Source of the DNA: Atherinomorus stipes
Lineage: Eukaryota; Chordata; Actinopteri; Atheriniformes; Atherinidae
Reading direction: 5' to 3'
NCBI GenBank assembly: GCA_023101725.1
Contig: JALJCO010010310.1
Coordinates: 248,675 to 312,674, forward strand
DNA: 64,000 bases
The translations under genes were made by a program, and so were the position numbers. Of the stretch, positions 36,780 through 47,448 are shown piece after piece (the first letter of the stretch is position 1; each line of letters starts with the position of its first letter). The notes below the pieces were generated by a model that worked only from the letters and a program-made list of their open reading frames with translations, was not told the origin of the DNA and made no database searches.

Positions 36780-37787
36780 AGCAGCATCAGAGGATGCTTA
36801 CACTGTGGTCATAAAGGGATGGACATGGTCAGCAACAATACTCAGGTAGGCTGTGGTGGTTAAACAGCCACGTTGGTACTAAGGGGCCCAAAGTGGGCCA
36901 AGAAAATCTCTCCCACACCATCACACCACCACCACCAAGCTGAACCACTGATACAAGGCAGGATGGATCCATGCTTTCATGTTGCTGACACCAAATTCTG
37001 AGCCTACATCTGAATCTGGGAGCAGAAATGGAGACTCATCAGACAAGGCAACATTTCTCCATCTTCTTTTGTCCAATGTTGGTGAGTCTGTGTGAATTGT
37101 AGCCTCAGTTTCCTGTTCTTAGCTGACAGGAGTGGCACCCGGTGTGGTCTTCTGCTGCTGTAGCCCATCTGCTTCCAGGTTGGATGTGTTGTGCATTCAG
37201 AGATGCTCTTCTGCAGACTTCGGTTGGAACAAGTGCTTATTTGAGTTCCTGTTGCCTTTCTATCAGCTGGAACCAGTCTGGCCATTCTCCTCTGACCTCT
37301 GGCATCAACATTTGCACCCACAGAACTGCTGCTCACTGGATATTTCCCTCTTTTTGGGACCATTCTCTGTAAACCCTAGAGATGGTTGTTCAGGAAAATC
37401 CCAGTAGATCAGCAGTTTCTGAAATACTCAGACCAACAACCATGCCACGTTCAAAGTCACGTAAATCACCGTTCTTCCTCATTCTGATGCTGGTTTGAAC
37501 TGCAGCAGATCGTCTTCACCATGTCTACATGCCTAAATACATTGAGTTTCTGCCGTGTGTGTGTATATATTTGAGATTTTGTTTTTAAACAGTAATGCAA
37601 TGATAATAAAATGAGACGTTTGTCATTTTCCCCCGTCAGTCATCACTCAACACACATTATGAACATCTCTTTATTACTATGATCCTAATCTTCAGGATCA
37701 TTTGTGCAAATCTGCACGCACTTGTTTTCTCTGTCGCCTTTTCAGCATAAAATCCTGGTAAAAGCGAAGATTTCCTACAGGAGAGTG

Positions 37788-38348
37788 AAGCTAGGTACAC
37801 ACTACAGGATTCCTGAGACTTCATAGATGTAGAGACCACACACTTGATTACAAAAGGCAAATCACACAAGATTTGCCTCTTCTGATCATATAGTGTGGGG
37901 TGTACATGACAGAGAACACCCCACACTTACTGATTCGTCAGCAGAGAATCGGCTCCTTCACTGTCAACATTTCAAATCTCGTGATATCAAACGAGACTTC
38001 AGTGACGAGACTTTAGCATAAACGGACTTTTCAGCCTCTTACATTGTGGAAAAAAACATGCATAAATAGAAAAGAACATTGTGGAAAAAGTGGAACAACT
38101 ATGTGTCGTGGAACACCACACACACCAGGATTTCTAGTCGCAAATATTAAACATGTTCATTATCTACCATCTCTCCTTCTGAGCGGATCAGATCGGACAA
38201 AATCACTCGTAACTCGCATCACACCATGAGAAGATCAGATGTGATGTTTTTTGCAAACAGCCGACAATCGGACCTTTGCTGGCTTTGATCGTAAGGGAAA
38301 GATCGGGACATAAATCGGGCTGATTTTCCTGTAGTGTGGACCTTCCTT
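37788..38348. mobile_element. MITE with CACACTACAGGA termini
   Basis: The left end AAGCTAGGTACACACTACAG and the reverse complement of the right end AAGGAAGGTCCACACTACAG match over most positions. The interior has further ACACTA and TAGTGTGG motifs in opposing orientation. Target duplication is unclear; no coding capacity is seen. The 89-codon minus frame at 37657-37926 overlaps the left end and has no domain. Confidence 0.6.
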
Positions 38349-38795
38349 AACTGGACGAGGAAGGAAACTCTGGTCCGTCCAGACTGAGCTCCCGTTTGGC
38401 TTCCACGATGATTCATGTCGGCTCCTTGGTCACTTGGTTAATATATGTAAAAGTGTTTTGTATGAGATGTGAGACGGCGTTCCTGTTAGCAGAGACATCT
38501 GTGGACAGAGTCAAAGGGAAGATGTCCCTGCCGTAGACACATGGACGCTGTCACTGACGGATATTCATGTCTCCACTGAAACGAAGTCCGTCTCATGTAA
38601 ATGTAGATTTGGCTGCAGCTGCCACTAAAACACACTTAAAACCTCAACAAGTACATAATGATAGTTGCTTTAATAAAATATATTTAATTCCATTTCAGTT
38701 CAATTCAATCTTTATTTCAGACTCACACAGGTCCCAAAAAATGTTAAAAGCATAAAAAGACAGAGAGACAATAAAGGGGAAAAAAAACTATTATA
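38349..38795. other. unassigned sequence
   Basis: Nothing is recognised, apart from an AT-rich stretch before 38720 that could be an old retroelement tail. Confidence 0.35.
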
Positions 38796-38990
38796 TACAG
38801 TGGTTATGGAAAGTATTCAGACCTTTTTCACTCTGTTTCATTGCAGCCATTTGCTAAAATCAAACAATTTTATTTCTCTTTAATGTACACTCAGCACCCC
38901 ATCAAGACAGAAAAAAAAAACCCAAAACAGAAATGTAGACATTTTTGCACATTTATTAAAAATGAAAAACTGAAATATCACATGGTCATA
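38796..38990. mobile_element. terminal fragment of a different Tc1-like element
   Basis: TACAGTGGTTATGGAAAGTA, then TTCAGACC, AATGTACACTCAGCACCCC and ACTGAAATATCACATGG are typical of the outer 200 bp of a common fish Tc1-like family. The sequence leaves the family abruptly near 38990, so the transposase and the other end are missing. Confidence 0.65.
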
Positions 38991-40020
38991 GGTGATCTGG
39001 GGACCGTGTAAGACAAATATGAGGTGATGGATTGGGGCCAGAACAAAGAGCCCCCTTGGGCCTGGTTGAATATTGCTGCTGTAATTACTAGCAATATCTG
39101 TCTATGGCCCATTCAACTTTTGTCCCAGGTTCAGGACATTACTTAACCTTGCAGAGCCTAAGTGGAATGAGTGGGAAAATGATAATCGAGTCGTCATTAC
39201 AGATGAGGATTTTGTGTTAATAGGTGCTAAATGATCATCTAGGAGGGAATAAATGAGTCTGAGTGGCTGAGTGGGAGATGGTGGATGGAGGGGATCAGTT
39301 TTCCACCAGAGAGTATGGATGCTATTGACATTTCCAGAATTAAACTTATTGGTAGCGACTCCCGGCAAAGCAATAAAGCAGCCACTTCTAATTAGAAAGG
39401 CAAATTAAAATGCTCAACTAATGGAGCATTTGAATACACAAAAAAAGCAGTCTCGCCCTCCTGTTTCCTCATCAATAATTTCCCACCTTATTCCTACAGT
39501 CCATGCTGAGTTTTGCAGCTTGTAAGCACTTAGAGAGAATTAAACTTGTTTGTCCTTGCTTTCTGTGCTCACCTTGTCCTACTTCGTGGGCTCCGGAGTT
39601 TTTCTTTCAGCTGAAATACTAATTGAAAACTAACATGAATCTTTTCAGCTCCTGCTAATGAGCCTATGGAAACGTGCCAGGCGTGGAGTGGTGGATGGGA
39701 GATGTGACAGGATGGTGAGTAAAACATTATTTTCCCCCCGAGGAGGTGTGGGTGCAGGTGTCTGGTGTCACGCACCTGGTGTTTCAACGTCTTTAAGTGG
39801 GAATGGAGACAAGCGGGAAAGCGGTCATTTAAAAGAAATTGCAAACTGCCATGAGAATATAAAAAACACACATTTCACATAAGCAGCCGATCCAAACACA
39901 CACGGTGTGCTGATTTTCATTTGCACGACAGAGAAGTCTGAATTTCAGCCGTTATTAAACTGTTAAAGCAGCACTGATGCAGATTCTCACAGTGAGGCGT
40001 CCTTTATAAACCACTAGTTC
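38991..40020. other. unassigned sequence
   Basis: Nothing recognisable is seen. Frames of 88-100 codons at 39102-39871 have no domain. Confidence 0.4.
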
Positions 40021-40323
40021 TGCATCCATCCTGCATCCAACCTGCATCCATTCTGCATCCATCCTGCATCCATCCTGCTTCCATCCTGCATCCATCCTGC
40101 ATCCATCCTGCATCCATCCTGCATCCATCCTGCATCCATCCTGCATCCATCCTGCTTCCATCCTGCTTCCATCCTGCATCCATCCTGCTTCCATCCTGCT
40201 TCCATCCTGCATCCATCCTGCATCCATCCTGCTTCCATCCTGCTTCCATCCTGCTTCCATCCTGCATCCATCCTGCTTCCATCCTGCTTCCATCCTGCAT
40301 CCATCCTGCATCCATCCTGCATC
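40021..40323 (+). repeat. 11-bp tandem array, about 27 units
   Basis: The unit TGCATCCATCC alternates with TGCTTCCATCC. The total is about 303 bp. Three units equal 11 codons, so all frames on one strand stay open and overlapping 100-118 residue frames appear. These are not genes. Confidence 0.95.
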
Positions 40324-41823
40324 TTTCTTGGACTCTAAATTCTATCCAGCCAGTCCTCATGACCTTTTCCTCTTTTTCCTTGTCCTTGCTCTTCTAATAA
40401 CGTCCTCTTTTGTTGCTGCTGTATAGTGACGTCGTCTCCACGAAAAAGTCGTGAAATATGGCGTCTCAGCCTCGGGATGCCGCCGGGCAACCACAGCTCC
40501 AGGAACGTACATAATGAATGTCACCGTGCAACAAAACAGGTCAGAAACACACTTTTAAGGTCAGAACGATGCATAGTGCTTTTTAAAAATCCTCATCCTC
40601 TTTGAAGAGCCAACGAACCCCAGAATATTACAGTCTGGTTTTGTGCAAATAAAAAGTTCTATCTGGGAGAATAAAATCTGTTTAGTTGAGACAACTTAAC
40701 TCTGACATCTTCTTTAACTAGCCTCATAACATAATTACCTAAGTTATATGATTAGGTTCTCTGAAATGATGATGCAGAGTCAATCAGCATGTTGGGGATG
40801 TAGAATTAGGTAAATGTCATAATTTGAGGTAATAATGCTCTGAGGTTAACAATATGTCAGAGCGTCCAAGGTGAGAACTGGCATTTAGAAACTCATTTTA
40901 CCTGAAAGAAACATAAATAAAACATTAGGTTATTCGGTTTTCTGTTATGAAAACAGCATAAAAAGTAAAGTTCTGATGAACGTAGTCAGATCATTAACTT
41001 TGGTGACTATTAAGTTATTCCGATGAATCAAAATGTCATCATTAAACATCTCTATCTCCCTAGAGAGTGAAAGACAACATGGCTAAATAAAACTGAGTGT
41101 TTTGATGTGAGGATGTGAAATCCAAATAAAACTTCCTTTTATATGCAGCCCTTCAGAACCTTCATCATTCGGAAATGAAATTATTTTAGTTGCAACAGAA
41201 CTCCAGCTGTTAGCTGACACTTTTAACCTCTTTTCATCTTTCTGGATAAAAGTGATTCAACATCCAGTTAGAAAAGAAGAGCAGGATGCTCTACATGGCT
41301 CTTCATTACCTTTTTTATTTACCATTGCTCTTGTTTTTTCTTTGTTTTGTTTCATTTTCTCCTCTTCAGGAATGAAAGACTTTGACAGGCTATGAGCTTA
41401 AAGAAGTAATCACCAGAAATGTCATTTTCCATGTATTTTGGTGTCACACGTTTAAATCTTGCCTGAAAATCCGGAGTTTTTTGGACTCTTTATTCAAACC
41501 AGACGCCTGCGACCATCCTCCATCCTGCTGCAGAAATTGATTTAAAACTAGGTGATGACTCCTTTAAATGCTAAAGAAGCCGAGTCATGCAACATAAATT
41601 GAGGCTTTACATATTAACGGGGAGGTCATTTCTGGTCCATCATGCCAAATTACAAGTTCATAATTTTAGTTTTTAGGGTTGAAATGCTTTTCTGCACAGA
41701 ACACAATTATTTGATCTTATACAGGACAATAATAAAGCACCTCGTACCACGTTATGAACCCATCATACCTGAACTTTCTATCTAGATAGCATATATATGT
41801 ATGCATATAAATATGCATATATA
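40324..41823. other. unassigned sequence
   Basis: No domain, RNA gene or repeat family is recognised over 1.5 kb. Confidence 0.4.
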
Positions 41824-42050
41824 CAGGGAGTGCAGAATTATTAGGCAAATCAGTATTTTGACCACATCATCCTCTTTATGCATGTTGTCTTACTCCAAGC
41901 TGTATCGGCCCAAAGCCTACTACCAATTAAGCATATCAGGTGATGTGCATGTCTGTAATGAGAAGGGGTGTGGTCTAATGACATCATCACCCTATATCAG
42001 GTGTATTACGCAAACATCATTATTAGGCAACTTCCTTTCCTTTGGCAAAA

Positions 42051-44771
42051 TGGGTCATAGAGGGACTTGACAGGCTCCAAAAGTCAAAAATAGTGAGATA
42101 TCTTGCAGAGGGATGCAGCACTCTTAAAATGTCCAAGCTTCTGAAGCGTGATCATCCAACAATCAAGCGTTTCATTCAAAATAGTCAACAGGGTCGCAAG
42201 AAACGTGGAAAAACCAAGACGCAAAATAACTGCCCATGAACTGAGAAAAGTCAAGCGTGCAGCTGCCAAGATGCCACTTGCCAGCAGTTTTGCCATATTT
42301 CAGAGCTGCAACATCACTGGAGTGCCCAAAAGCACAAGGTGTGCAATACTCAGAGACATGGCCAAGGTAAGAAAGGCTGAAAAACCACCACCACTGAACA
42401 AGACACACAAGCTGAAACGTCAAGACTGGGCCAAGAAATATCTCAGACTGATTTTTCTAAGGTTTTATGGACTGATGAAATGAGAGAGAGTCCTGATGGG
42501 CCAGATGGATGGGCCCGTGGCTGGATCGGTAAAGGCCAGAGAGCTCCAGTCCCACTCAGACGCCAGCAAGGTGGAGGTGGGGTACTGGTATGGGCCAGAT
42601 GGACGGGCCCGTGGCTGGATCGGTAAAGGCCAGAGAGCTCCAGTCCCACTCAGACGCCAGCAAGGTGGAGGTGGGGTACTGGTATGGGCCAGATGGATGG
42701 GCCCGTGGCTGGATCGGTAAAGGCCAGAGAGCTCCAGTCCCACTCAGACGCCAGCAAGGTGGAGGTGGGGTACTGGTATGGGCCAGATGGATGGGCCCGT
42801 GGTGGATCGGTAAAGGCCAGAGAGCTCCAGTCCCACTCAGACGCCAGCAAGGTGGAGGTGGGGTACTGGTATGGGCCTGATGGATGGGCCCGTGGTGGAT
42901 TGGTAAAGGCCAGAGAGCTCCAGTCCCACTCAGACGCCAGCAAGGTGGAGGTGGGGTACTGGTATGGGCCTGATGGATGGGCCCGTGGTGGATTGGTAAA
43001 GGCCAGAGAGCTCCAGTCCCACTCAGACACCAGCAAGGTGGAGGTGGGGTACTGGTATGGGCCAGATGGATGGGCCCGTGGCTGGATCTGTAAAGGCCAG
43101 AGAGCTCCAGTCCCACTTAGACGCCAGCAAGGTGGAGGTGGGGTACTGGTATGGGCCAGATGGATGGGCCCGTGGCTGGATCGGTAAAGGCCAGAGAGCT
43201 CCAGTCCCACTCAGACGCCAGCAAGGTGGAGGTGGGGTACTGGTATGGGCCAGATGGATGGGCCCGTGGCTGGATCGGTAAAGGCCAGAGAGCTCCAGTC
43301 CCACTCAGATGCCAGCAAGGTGGAGGTGGGGTACTGGTATGGGCCAGATGGATGGGCCCGTGGCTGGATCGGTAAAGGCCAGAGAGCTCCAGTCCCACTC
43401 AGACGTCAGCAAGGTGGAGGTGAGGTACTGGTATGGGCCAGATGGATGGGTCCGTGGCTGGATCTGTAAAGGCCAGAGAGCTCCAGTCCCACTCAGACGC
43501 CAGCAAGGTGGAGGTGGGGTACTGGTATGGGCCAGATGGATGGGCCCGTGGCTGGATCGGTAAAGGCCAGAGAGCTCCAGTCCCACTCAGACACCAGCAA
43601 GGTGGAGGTGGGGTACTGGTATGGGCCAGATGGATGGGCCCGTGGCTGGATCGATAAAGGCCAGAGAGCTCCAGTCCCACTCAGACGCCAGCAAGGTGGA
43701 GGTGGGGTACTGGTATGGGCCAGATGGATGGGCCCGTGGCTGGATCGGTAAAGGCCAGAGAGCTCCAGTCCCACTCAGACGTCAGCAAGGTGGGAGGTGA
43801 GGTACTGGTATGGGCCAGATGGATGGGTCCGTGGCTGGATCTGTAAAGGCCAGAGAGCTCCAGTCCCACTCAGACGCCAGCAAGGTGGAGGTGGGGTACT
43901 GGTATGGGCCAGATGGATGGGCCCGTGGCTGGATCGGTAAAGGCCAGAGAGCTCCAGTCCCACTCAGACACCAGCAAGGTGGAGGTGGGGTACTGGTATG
44001 GGCCAGATGGATGGGCCCGTGGCTGGATCGATAAAGGCCAGAGAGCTCCAGTCCCACTCAGACGCCAGCAAGGTGGAGGTGGGGTACTGGTATGGGCCAG
44101 ATGGATGGGCCCGTGGCTGGATCGATAAAGGCCAGAGAGCTCCAGTCCCACTCAGACGCCAGCAAGGTGGAGGTGGGGTACTGGTATGGGCCAGATGGAT
44201 GGGCCAGTGGCTGGATCAGTAAAGGCCAGAGAGCTCCAGTCCCACTCAGACGCCAGCAAGGTGGAGGTGGGGTACTGGTATGGGCCGGTATCATCAAAGA
44301 TGAGCTTGTGGGGCCTTTTCGGGTTGAGGATGGAGTCAAGCTCAACTCCCAGTCCTACTGGCAGTTTCTGGAAGACACCTTCTTCAAGCAGTGGTACAGG
44401 AAGAAGTCCGCATCCTTCAAGAAAAACCTGATTTTCATGCAGGACAATGCTCCATCACACGCATCCAAGTACTCCACAGCGTGGCTGCAAGAAAGGCTCT
44501 AAAAGAAGAAAAACTAATGACATGGCCTCCTTGTTCACCTGATCTGAACCCCATAGAGAACCTGTGGTCCCTCATCAAATGTGAGATTTACAAGGAGGGA
44601 AAACAGTCCACCTCTCTGAACAGTGTCTGGGAGGCTGTGGTTGCTGCTGCACGCAATGTTGATGGTGAACAGATCAAAACACTGACAGGATCCATGGATG
44701 GCAGCTTTTCAGTGTCCTTGCAAAGAAAGGTGGCTATATTGCTCACTGATTTGTTTTTGTTTGGTTTTTGA
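42051..44771 (+). pseudogene. mariner/Tc1-type transposase with DD37E-like spacing, broken
   Basis: This was a DDE transposase acting on the element's own ends. The ATG at 42051 is followed almost at once by a frameshift. The next frame keeps the first helix-turn-helix (KIVRYLAEGCSTLKMSKLLKRD). LWTDE places the first catalytic D at 42474-42476. The 94-bp array begins 22 nt later. After it, MQDNAPSH gives the second D (44443-44445) and PDLNPIENLW the catalytic E (44556-44558). Allowing one single-base slip between them, 37 residues separate D and E. Several frameshifts plus the array make it inactive. The C-terminal part ends at 44771. Confidence 0.82.
42498..44286 (+). repeat. 94-bp tandem array, 19 units, inside the transposase gene
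   Basis: The unit starts GGGCCAGATGGATGGGCCCG and codes for the transposase stretch GWIGKGQRAPVPLRRQQGGG. The distance from first to last unit edge is 1784 bp, which equals 19 x 94 minus three 1-bp deletions (units near 42800, 42893 and 42986, GTGGTGG) plus one 1-bp insertion (near 43790). Because 94 is one more than a multiple of 3, each unit shifts frame; three units make 94 codons. The many 74-186 residue frames here are by-products. Confidence 0.97.
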
Positions 44772-45119
44772 ATGTCAGAAATGTTTATTTGTGAATGTTG
44801 AGCTGTTATATTGGTTTCCCTGGTGAAAATAAATAAATAAAATGGGTATATATTTGTTTATTGTTAAGTTGCCTAATAATTCTGTTTGCCTAATACACCT
44901 GATATAGGGTGATGATGTCATTAGACCACACCCCTTCTCATTACAGAGATGCGCATGACCTGATATGCTTAATTGGTAGTAGCTTTGGGCCTATATAGCT
45001 TGGAGTAAGACAACATGCATAAAGAGGATGATGTGATCAAAATACTCATTTGCTTAATAATTCTGCACTCCCTGTGTGTGTGTATGTATACATATATATA
45101 TATATATAATGTATACACA

Positions 45120-45565
45120 TACACTCACCCGCCACTTTATTAGGTACACCTTGCTCGTACCGGGTTGGACCCTTTTGCCTTCAGAGCTGCTTAAATCCTT
45201 GGTGTCATAGATTCAACAGAGTTCTGGAAACATTCCTCAGAGATTTTGCCACATATTGACATGACAGCATCACACAGTTGCTGCAGATTTGTCGGCTGCA
45301 GATCCGTGATGAGAACTGCTGCTCACTGGATATTTCCTCTTTTGGGACCATTCTCTGTAAACCCTAGAGATGGTTGTGCAGGAAAATCCCAGTAGATCAG
45401 CAGCTTCTGAAATACTCAGACCAACAACCATGCCACGTTCAAAGTCACGTAAATCACCGTTCTTCCTCATTCTGATGCTGGTTTGAACTGCAGCAGATCG
45501 TATTCACCGTGTCTACATGCCGAAATGCATTGAGCTGCTGCCATGTGATTGGCTGATTTTAAAAC
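45120..45565 (-). mobile_element. internally deleted Tc1 copy
   Basis: It has the left terminal repeat TACACTCACCCGCCACTTTA and the transposase C-terminal region to about 45315, then jumps to the N-terminal region (ctgctgctcactgg) and leader up to about 45565, where the far terminal repeat is missing. The minus frame 45270-45470 keeps the N-terminal MRKNGDLRDFERGMVVGLS. The junction reads GATGAGAACTGCTG, with 5-bp microhomology AGAAC to both parent sites. It is the same family as 33366-37560. Confidence 0.82.
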
Positions 45566-45702
45566 TTGCCGGGGTGTGAGATGAGTGATTTTATTTATTT
45601 TTTTAAATTTCTTAAACCCTTCTCTGAAGGTGTAGCAGGCTCTGACAGTTCCCCACTGTCATATACACAGTATACACCCCACTGTCGTATACTGTCATAT
45701 AC

Positions 45703-45703
45703 A

Positions 45704-45777
<74 letters not shown>

Positions 45778-45778
45778 G
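45703..45778. repeat. (AT)n microsatellite
   Basis: Uninterrupted TA/AT dinucleotides up to the start of the LINE fragment. This tract may mark the LINE insertion site. Confidence 0.95.
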
Positions 45779-46355
45779 GTCAGAGGAAGTCTTGTATGAG
45801 TCGAAATTGAGAACCTATATTTTGATAAAAGATCACTACGGTCCTGAGCCCTATGTCACGCTGAATCGGCGGGCCGGCGTCCCTGGGCCTGTCACGCTGA
45901 ACTTGACTAGAGCTCAGAGATCTGTGTGCGCTCAGTTGAGGTCTGGAACTTTGCCTCTGGGACTGAGTAATACCGACCTGTCTCCAGGGCCAGAGGAAGA
46001 ACGCATATGTTATTTGTGTCAGTTAAATGATGTTGAAAATGAACTGCATTTTGTATTTCATTGCCCTTTATATCATGAGCTGAGAAAGCAATTATTTGGT
46101 AAATTGTCTGATGTAAATGTACTATTGTTTACAATGACTGATGAGGACAGACTTAAGTATCTGTTTAAGTATAAACCGTTTTATTTGGCTCACTTTTTGT
46201 TAAATGCTTGGCTTCAACGTAAGAGGACACTCTTTGTTTGATATATAGTGTGTTGATGGCTGCCTACTATTTGTCTTCGTGTCTTGTAAGCCCATGTGGG
46301 CTGGGCACCTTTTGTGGTGTATGACACTAAATAAGTGAATTGAAATAAAAAAAAA
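45779..46355 (+). pseudogene. 5'-truncated LINE 3' end
   Basis: The frame 45792-46241 (149 codons) ends with a C-x2-C then H-x4-C arrangement (ICYLCQLNDVENELHFVFHC), the cysteine/histidine motif near the C-terminus of many non-LTR reverse transcriptase proteins. It is followed by a short 3' UTR and an A-rich tail at 46345. The reverse transcriptase and endonuclease are absent, as expected after 5' truncation. The surviving frame has no stop, so the copy is young. The LINE clade is not assigned. Confidence 0.7.
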
Positions 46356-46368
46356 AATAATAAAATAA

Positions 46369-46482
<114 letters not shown>

Positions 46483-46740
46483 ATTATTATTGTTGTTCTT
46501 GTTATTATTGTCTGAAATACATTATTTCCGTCTCCAAGTCTTCCCCTCTGAAAAAGCGTTTCTCTATTGGCCTCTATGCACAACTCCACTTCTTCCTGAA
46601 CTCAAGGCCTGACTTCAGTAACCATGACAACAATGGCCAGACACACCTGGATTAACCAGTTTGTCCAGTGATGAAAGACAGGAAACAATGGAGCTGCTGA
46701 AGGTCAGGAAGTAGTGGAGTTGTGCATAAAAGTAGATCGG

Positions 46741-46917
46741 GGTTACTCAATTCAGTCCTACGAGGACCGAAATCCAGCAGGGTTACCACCCCCCTGCTCC
46801 AACACACCTGAATCAAATGAAATGGATCCGGTAGCCAACCAAGCTCTGCACAATAACTCATAACCTGTGTTGGAGCACAAGACGTAGAAAACCTGCTGGA
46901 TTACGGCCCTCGTGTAA
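46741..46917. mobile_element. dispersed MITE-like element
   Basis: The left end CAATTCAGTCCTACGAGGAC and right end GGCCCTCGTG, with CTGCTCCAACACACCTGAA and its counterpart TGTTGGAGCA inverted in between, form the partly palindromic dispersed element common in fish genomes. About 180 bp, non-coding. Confidence 0.6.
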
Positions 46918-47448
46918 CCTGCAGCACCTCATCTGTCAGCTGACCAGCTAAAAACAAAACTGCTCACTCTTTAGTGTCTTTCTGGAAATTAGGCCCGTTG
47001 AAGCAAATGTATTTCCTGATGAAGTCAGATGAATAAAGAAAAACTCAGCTCAGTTTTCTGTTGAAAGGAAGAAATCCTCTGGGACAGACTCGGTTTTATT
47101 GCAGACTTTTGAGATGCACATAATCGATATGTTCCAGGCAGAGAGGAAAACTCTAAAAGCACGATAAGATCTTTTTGAAGGGCTCTCTGAATCAGTCACT
47201 TTTCTACGGTGCAGCCAAACAGTTATTTCCATTTTCTCTGAGCTGAAGCTGGACTGAGAAAGTGAACCAGCAGTGATCGCTTTGAACATCAATGCTTTCA
47301 CGGATGTTTCCTTGTTTAAAGGATCTTTCAAACATGATTCCCAGCAAACAAACATTCATTGTGATTCATATATAAAACCTTTAGTCTGTTCTTTTTTTTA
47401 AAAAAAGAAAATCACATTTTCTGAAATGTCAAAAAATATAAAGATTTA
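46918..47448. other. unassigned sequence
   Basis: Nothing is recognised. Confidence 0.4.

Larger units (their letters stand above)
33420..37482 (-). pseudogene. Tc1 transposase, broken and interrupted
   Basis: This is the remains of a DDE transposase that would cut and paste its own element. The start is the ATG at 37482 on the minus strand, giving MRKNGDLRDFERGMVVGLS, the N-terminal helix-turn-helix region. After a frameshift the frame 37004-37363 keeps the second DNA-binding part (RKATGTQISTCSNR; SAKNRKLRLQFTQTHQHW). The catalytic half is disrupted: 39-bp and 30-bp units have replaced or expanded segments near 36779-34090 and 33990-33541, and a hAT element splits the first of these. The C-terminal end (FQNLVESMTPRIKAVLKAEG) survives at 33420-33500. 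The gene cannot make an active enzyme. Confidence 0.8.
33366..37560 (-). mobile_element. Tc1-like transposon, expanded by arrays and a hAT insertion
   Basis: The left terminus is near 33366 (TACACTCAG..), a decayed form of the terminal repeat better kept at 45120. The right end is truncated near 37560 before the opposite terminal repeat. The transposase lies on the minus strand. Without the 30-bp array, the 39-bp array and the hAT insertion, the copy would be about 1.1 kb, so it also carries deletions. Related pieces occur at 15790, 20386 and 45120. Confidence 0.8.
41824..45074 (+). mobile_element. mariner/Tc1-type transposon with 205-bp terminal repeats and an internal array
   Basis: It starts CAGGGAGTGCAGAATTATTA and ends in its inverted counterpart CTCCCTG at 45074. 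The terminal inverted repeats are about 205 bp long (41824-42030 and 44870-45074) with only a few differences. TA precedes the left end at 41822-41823. Without the 94-bp array the element would be about 1.5 kb, the normal size for such elements. The well-kept ends suggest fairly recent activity. Confidence 0.9.

Noticed and set aside
40004..40360. Repetitive 102-118 residue proteins on the minus strand
   Set aside because: They are three overlapping frames of the 11-bp array.
42556..44345. Many 74-186 codon frames on both strands
   Set aside because: They are phases of the 94-bp array. Three units equal 94 codons, so the same peptides recur in a staggered pattern.
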